Positions 60,701-64,000 of a stretch of DNA of 64,000 nucleotides are shown here, one piece after another. The position numbers and the translations under genes are program-made. This DNA comes from Acinetobacter piscicola. Lineage in GTDB: Bacteria > Pseudomonadota > Gammaproteobacteria > Pseudomonadales > Moraxellaceae. The notes beneath the pieces are model-generated. The model saw only the letters and a program-made list of their open reading frames with translations. It ran no database searches and was not told where the DNA came from. The stretch is from contig NZ_CP048659.1 of NCBI RefSeq assembly GCF_015218165.1, positions 310,001 through 374,000 on the forward strand, in the 5' to 3' direction. The first letter of the stretch is position 1. Each line of letters opens with the position of its first letter.

Positions 60701-60828
60701 ATCTGTGGTGGCGCAACACTCGGAAATCTTGCAATAGGTAACTTGGGAATACTGAGTACACCTAACAAAATAATAAATAAAGCGATCACCCATGCAAAAA
60801 CAGGACGCTTAATGAAAAATTGAGACAT
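57727..60828 (-). CDS. adeB: RND multidrug efflux pump AdeB
   Basis: 1,033 residues from ATG 60828 (MSQFFIKRPVFAWVIALF); an in-frame start 42 bases upstream lies inside adeA and would add a polar leader. It is an HAE1-type RND pump with twelve membrane helices; the proton-relay aspartates are in GIIVDDAIVVIENVE, and the C-terminal half has GQGWFMTSIQLP-like (here DQGWFMTSIQLP) and AILIVEFAK. Close to A. baumannii AdeB (~1,035) in every segment compared by memory. It exports aminoglycosides, tetracyclines and other drugs with AdeA. Its ATG overlaps the adeA stop by one base. Confidence 0.93.
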   Translation of the reverse strand: MSQFFIKRPVFAWVIALFIILLGVLSIPKLPIARFPSVAPPQISITAIYPGATPKTLNDSVVTLIEREMSGVKNLLYYSSSSDSSGTATITATFKPGTDVELAQVDVQNKIKAIESRLPQTVRQQGLMVDAASSGFLMMVGLSSPNGKYSEIDVSDYMTRYVIEELKRVEGVGKVQNFGAEKAMRIWVDPDRLVSYGLSIQDVNTAIQNQNLPISPGRIGDVPALKGQQITIPLTAQGQLETVEQFKNISLRAQQNGAIVRLSDVARVEIGAQMYNFAILENGKASTAVAIQMSPGANAVKTAEGVKAKIEQLSLALPDGMKFSIPYDTAPFVKVSIEKVIMTLLEAMALVFIVMFIFLHNVRYTLIPAIVAPIALLGTFSVMLLAGFSINVLTMFGMVLAIGIIVDDAIVVIENVERIMATESLSPVEATSKAMKEITNPIIGITLVLAAVFLPMALASGSVGIIYRQFTITMSVSILFSAFLALTLTPALCATMLKPIDQDHQKKGVFAWFDRSFEKLNNRYERSLFKVIKHKTLAMLCFLGIVIVLIFSFKHVPTAFMPEEDQGWFMTSIQLPADATQERTRKVVAEFQNHLDQETGIKDNMAVLGFGFSGSGQNTAMYFTNLLPFEERTITAQEVVNNANIAMAESSEGQTMSVLPPAIDELGNSSGFSLRLLDRGNIGMPALREAQDQLLALAAQSKIVAEVYPEGLPDGSSVQLKIDRDKLQALGVNFSDVTDIISTSMGSMYINDFPNQDRMQQVIVQLDSKSRMSIEDILQIKVNSQSGKLVSMSEIITPIWQHSPQQYNRYNGRPSLSISGSPAAGVSSGQAMTEMENLIKQLPKGVGYEWTGISLEEKQSESQTLFLLLLSMLVVFLVLAALYESWSIPFSVMLVVPLGLIGAFLAVMLRGMPNDIFFKVGMITIIGLSAKNAILIVEFAKALREEGMGLVEATVAAAKLRLRPILMTSLAFTCGVIPLVIASGASSETQKAIGTGVFGGMISATILAVIFVPIFFIVVMSMVEKFSKRKAAH

Positions 60829-61991
60829 TATTTCTTGCCTCCACTTTCCTGAGTATTTGTAGGTTGCCACTGCTTAATTTTTAGTTTTTGCTCAGGCTGT
60901 ATACGATCAGCGCCTTCAACAATAACTTTTTCGCCTGCTTGTAATCCTTGTGTTACTACATAGCTATTTTGATAACGTTGACCAAGCTGAATAGGCTTGC
61001 TTTGCGCTAAACCTTTTTGATTAACAATCGTAACATTGGCTTTACCACTAATATCATGTTGAATCGCTTGTTCAGGTACTAACAGCGCATTTTCAACTTG
61101 AGCTCGGCTCATATTGACTCGAACATACATGCCTGGCAAAAGTTTTTGATTTTGATTATTGACTAGAATACGAATCGTGACATCACCCGTGTCAGGATCA
61201 ACTTTAGTATCTGAAAATAGGATTTCACCTGTGACATTATAAGGTTTACCCTGACTATTCAGGATTTCAACCGTATGTTTGATGTTTGACACGTCACCTT
61301 GCTGCAAAGCTTCCTGTAGCTTTTCATAATCACTAATTGATTGCTTTACATCGACGTAGACTTTATTAATCTGTTGTATTACGGCCATCGCATTGCTATC
61401 GCCTTGACCAACCAATGCACCTTCAGTCACTAAGATTTCACCAATCGTTCCTGAGATGGGTGCTGTGACAGTGGCATATTTAAGATTGAGCTGCTGTCTA
61501 CTTAACATAGCTTGCATTTGCGCCACATCGGCTTTTGCTTTTTTATAATCTGCTTCCGTATTGTTGTATTCCTGCTGACTAACCGCATTTACTTTTACCA
61601 ATTCAGTGTAGCGTTTTAACAGCACCTGCAAACGTGTCACCTCAGCTTGTGCACGGTTTAAAGTAGCTTGATTGCTTTTTACATCTGCCTGAAAGATTTC
61701 AGAATTTAATTTAAAAAGTGGTTGACCTGCTTGCACATAAGAGCCTTGTTTAAAAAGCACTTTATCAACAATTCCACCTACTTGCGGACGAATTTCAGCA
61801 ATCCGGTAAGCTGTAACACGGCCGGGAAGATTTTCAATTACATTCATAGATTGCGGTAATACAGTGATGGTACTGACCACCACCGGCGGCATTTCTGCTG
61901 CGGACTGTTCAGCATCTTTGGATTGTGTACAGCCGATCAAAAGTACAGTTGTAATAAGTATTGAACTTATTAAATGATGACATGTTTGCAT
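60828..61991 (-). CDS. adeA: RND efflux membrane fusion protein AdeA
   Basis: 387 residues. A lipoprotein signal ends at VLLIGC (cysteine 21), then the MFP half-lipoyl VGGIVDKVLFKQGSYVQAGQ, an alpha hairpin (about 95-165), the second half ATVTAPISGTIGEILVTEG, and beta-barrel and membrane-proximal domains (GMYVRVNMSRAQVENALLVP). It links AdeB to an outer-membrane channel in the periplasm. The ATG has only a weak upstream site. First gene of the pump operon. Confidence 0.92.
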   Translation of the reverse strand: MQTCHHLISSILITTVLLIGCTQSKDAEQSAAEMPPVVVSTITVLPQSMNVIENLPGRVTAYRIAEIRPQVGGIVDKVLFKQGSYVQAGQPLFKLNSEIFQADVKSNQATLNRAQAEVTRLQVLLKRYTELVKVNAVSQQEYNNTEADYKKAKADVAQMQAMLSRQQLNLKYATVTAPISGTIGEILVTEGALVGQGDSNAMAVIQQINKVYVDVKQSISDYEKLQEALQQGDVSNIKHTVEILNSQGKPYNVTGEILFSDTKVDPDTGDVTIRILVNNQNQKLLPGMYVRVNMSRAQVENALLVPEQAIQHDISGKANVTIVNQKGLAQSKPIQLGQRYQNSYVVTQGLQAGEKVIVEGADRIQPEQKLKIKQWQPTNTQESGGKK

Positions 61992-62367
61992 GTTTTTTCA
62001 GAGAGAGTTTTAGATGCTACTATTTTGAAATAGCAGTGTTTATGAATTGCTAATGTTATGTGGAGATTGTGTGGAGAAAACTGTTAAATGGGAAGTAATT
62101 TTAATCTGGCTGAAACTATTATTAATAATAAACACTTGATTTTGTTAAGCTAAATTATTATTTTATAATAACTTTATTAATATTGGTTGATTGAGAAACC
62201 TGTTAGAAGTTTTAGATATATTTCATACTATTCTTTATATGAGTTATCTATTTAAAAAGAAGTAATAAAGAAGCTAATGGATCATTTTGAAGTAGAAGTT
62301 TTAAAACAAGCTGCTTCGTAATTCTTCAATAAATACGAAGCATATTTTAGTAAATTTAATTCTCTAT
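61992..62367. promoter_or_regulatory. Promoter region of adeAB and 3' region of tnsE-like gene
   Basis: 376 bp. Near adeA is an inverted repeat CTACTATTT-TG-AAATAGCAG (62017-62036), then the AdeR-type direct repeat (62056-62076). Further right is plain AT-rich sequence and, at 62312-62342, a 9-bp inverted repeat TGCTTCGTA/TACGAAGCA just beyond the tnsE-like stop that may be its weak terminator. Confidence 0.55.
62056..62076 (-). promoter_or_regulatory. Probable AdeR-binding direct repeat upstream of adeA
   Basis: TTATGTGGAG (62056-62065) and TTGTGTGGAG (62067-62076) are 10-bp repeats differing at one base and spaced one base apart. In A. baumannii AdeR binds a 10-bp direct repeat with the core GTGTGGAG near adeA (established knowledge, recalled). 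It lies about 65-85 bp upstream of the adeA start. Confidence 0.75.
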
Positions 62368-64000
62368 TTATAATTTTTTCTTTTTTATTAATATTTTGAA
62401 AATTTTATTAAAACTTGCAACCCAATCAGCTTGGTCAGTATGCATGTGCTTCATGGCTCTTTTTTGATTGAAGTTAGTCTTGCAAATATCGAACCATTTT
62501 TTTGTTCCTTTTTTCCCCTCAATTGCTTCACAAATCATGGTTATATTTTTTTCATTAAGCATCTCTTTGGTAATAAATAGAAAAAAACAAAATGCTTCAT
62601 TATTTTTGTTATTTTTCTTAATATCAATAAGGTAAAGATGATCATGAAATTCGGCTAACTCTAACTTTAAAAACAAAAGTAATCTTCCAACGTCATCGTT
62701 AATCCAAGTATTATGAATAGGGAATTTAACGATGGGCTTTATCTGTAAAAGTGAAAAGGTGTCTGAAAGATTTCCACTTTGATCAATGCAAGATACTTTA
62801 GTTAATTTAGTAGAATCTTTTTTAGCTTCAATGTTTTTTAAACTACTAAATATAAGAGCAAGATCATCTACATCTAGTTTATTCGGTTTTTTTTCTGAAT
62901 TTTCAGATTTTGTAGGTTTATTCTTTCTATTGCCATAACGGTTGCCTGATGATTCTTCATCTTTATTTTCATTTTTTTCTTTACTTTCAATATATTGTAT
63001 ATTTGATTCAGTTTCAATTACTTCTTCAATAATCTCAATATCGAAGTCAGTAAAATCTACTGAAATATCAGTCTGTTTTTTATTTTCACCTCTGTTGTGA
63101 GATGGGTCTTCTTGGGTGTTGATACGAGTGTTATTGCGTTTTTTTTTGTTTCGACCTTGTCTATGAACTTTATCTTTATCAATGGTTTCTATCTGTTCCT
63201 CTGATTCTGTTACAGGTGCATAAGCTACTATAGGAAAATCAGCAATAGGAGAAACTTTAGATACGTGTGTAATTAAAAATCGTTTTCCATTTTCAAGCCA
63301 AATACCTTCGGCAGTTAAGCTCATTGTTGTTGAATGCGGAGGAATTACACTAGGAAATCTAGATGGATATGGCTTTCCAGTTTTATCGAGTTTTATGTCA
63401 TTTAACGAATTTCGTATATTTAGCACTTTTTCTTGGGTGTTTTTGTTTAGTGCTAGATTTGCCAAAAATGTGATCGCTTCTTTTCCTATGGTTTTAACCA
63501 TATTTTTTTTCAGTACAACAGATATTTTTTCAACATTTTCAACATTTTCAACATTTTGAATTTCATATTTTTCTAAAAATAAATCAACTATATGTGAAAT
63601 ACTGTAATTTTCATTGATGATATGGCCTCTAATGTCCTTTCTTGCAGGGATATAAAAAGCATGGAGTGAATGAATACAACTTGTAAGTACTTCGATATTA
63701 TCATTTGATTTTAAAATACAATATTTACTCATTAAAAATGGGTAATATCTAAAAGGCACATTTGCACTGTATTCATTTTTAGGAATGAATATTTTTTCAT
63801 TATATAAGTAGTATTCGTCTGAATCAGGAATCTTAGCATCAAATCTAATGATCTTTGGTTCGTTAATGGAAAAATCAAACTCAAAATTAACTGTTCTTAG
63901 ACAGTTATTAAAAGAGAATTTTCTTCCCTCTATTCGTGTTTGGCCTTTCCATATTGTGCCAATTTGTACTGTATCCAAATCTCGAAAAGTGACATCATAT
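62368..64000 (-). CDS. tnsE: TnsE-like target-selection protein, partial at window edge
   Basis: At least 543 residues are open to the right edge; the frame continues beyond a TTG at 63978 as YDVTFRD, so the true start is probably a few codons outside. TFRDLDTVQIGTIWKG at the start lines up with TFNDNVQVVHIGHLFRN of Tn7 TnsE, and overall length (TnsE 538) and layout agree: an N-terminal domain, a low-complexity acidic/basic linker (about 270-370) and a C-terminal domain ending KGTKKWFDICKTNFNQKRAM. Identity is low. TnsE directs Tn7 to conjugal plasmids and replicating DNA. It reads towards the cargo, about 10 kb from tnsABC. Confidence 0.68.
   Translation of the reverse strand, partial: YDVTFRDLDTVQIGTIWKGQTRIEGRKFSFNNCLRTVNFEFDFSINEPKIIRFDAKIPDSDEYYLYNEKIFIPKNEYSANVPFRYYPFLMSKYCILKSNDNIEVLTSCIHSLHAFYIPARKDIRGHIINENYSISHIVDLFLEKYEIQNVENVENVEKISVVLKKNMVKTIGKEAITFLANLALNKNTQEKVLNIRNSLNDIKLDKTGKPYPSRFPSVIPPHSTTMSLTAEGIWLENGKRFLITHVSKVSPIADFPIVAYAPVTESEEQIETIDKDKVHRQGRNKKKRNNTRINTQEDPSHNRGENKKQTDISVDFTDFDIEIIEEVIETESNIQYIESKEKNENKDEESSGNRYGNRKNKPTKSENSEKKPNKLDVDDLALIFSSLKNIEAKKDSTKLTKVSCIDQSGNLSDTFSLLQIKPIVKFPIHNTWINDDVGRLLLFLKLELAEFHDHLYLIDIKKNNKNNEAFCFFLFITKEMLNEKNITMICEAIEGKKGTKKWFDICKTNFNQKRAMKHMHTDQADWVASFNKIFKILIKKKKL

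Larger units (their letters stand above)
46450..64000. mobile_element. Tn7-like transposon in comM carrying an AdeRS-AdeAB efflux cargo (partial)
   Basis: The left boundary is where ComM homology stops; the element starts TGTCATTTACAATAAT. Inside are the end repeats (46450-46591), the operon tnsA-tnsB-tnsC-tniQ-tniE-like (46606-52697), a membrane coiled-coil gene, the adeRS and adeAB-MFS efflux genes and a tnsE-like gene. The right end is not in the window, so the element is at least 17.5 kb. The transposition genes and insertion site resemble the AbaR/Tn6022 family of Acinetobacter. The cargo is different from the antibiotic-resistance genes usual there. Confidence 0.9.

Noticed and set aside
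63531..63557. Short tandem repeat as a CRISPR-like array
   Set aside because: Units are 9 bp with no spacers and lie inside a coding sequence.
63976..63978. TTG as the real start of the tnsE-like gene
   Set aside because: The reading frame stays open to the window edge with residues YDVTFRD that align with Tn7 TnsE, so the start is more likely outside the window.

Overview
The window is a gammaproteobacterial chromosome segment of low to moderate GC, most likely an Acinetobacter. The reasons are close family resemblance of AdeR, AdeS, AdeA and AdeB to the A. baumannii proteins, the fadB-fadA pair, the fused Mnh antiporter subunit, LpxO, OmpW, OprD-type and TorF-type porins, and above all a Tn7-like element inserted in comM at what looks like the same base as the AbaR resistance islands of A. 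baumannii. All identifications come from reading the sequence; no database was searched.

Positions 1-45,800 look like ordinary chromosome. They hold the 5' part of an mnh Na+/H+ antiporter operon on the minus strand (mnhAB fusion, mnhC, mnhD, start of mnhE), an odd ATPase plus FBH1-like helicase pair (5,642-8,550), lipid and ester enzymes, a YuiF-type transporter, ompW, htpG, secreted and outer-membrane proteins, dodecin, a FrnE-like DsbA protein and the fadBA beta-oxidation operon. They continue with lpxO, a PH-domain protein, an orphan Clp-type AAA+ ATPase, a plus-strand run uvrC / DOPA-dioxygenase-like / thioesterase / pgsA, an ABC exporter, an AlkB-type dioxygenase, a flavodoxin-fold quinone reductase, an IclR regulator, a FUSC-DUF1656-HlyD efflux operon, and OprD and TorF porins.

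From 46,450 to the right edge the window lies inside a Tn7-like transposon that cuts comM; the 3' part of comM remains at 45,797-46,449. The element end carries an array of TnsB-type binding repeats. It is followed by an inward-reading operon tnsA-tnsB-tnsC-tniQ(tnsD)-tniE-like, then a membrane coiled-coil protein of unknown function. Next comes a complete drug-efflux cargo: adeR-adeS on the plus strand, facing an adeA-adeB-MFS (AmvA/SmvA-like) unit on the minus strand. The last gene, running off the right edge, is a divergent tnsE homologue. The element therefore seems to have both target-site selectors, TnsD/TniQ for the comM site and TnsE for the Tn7 plasmid/replication pathway, but with tnsE split from tnsABCD by about 10 kb of cargo.

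The two-component system and the pump probably work together. Upstream of adeA there is a 10-bp direct repeat like the one AdeR binds in A. baumannii, although adeRS is not adjacent to it here. No adeC outer-membrane gene is present, so the pump would need an outer-membrane channel encoded elsewhere. I saw no tRNA, rRNA or CRISPR array.
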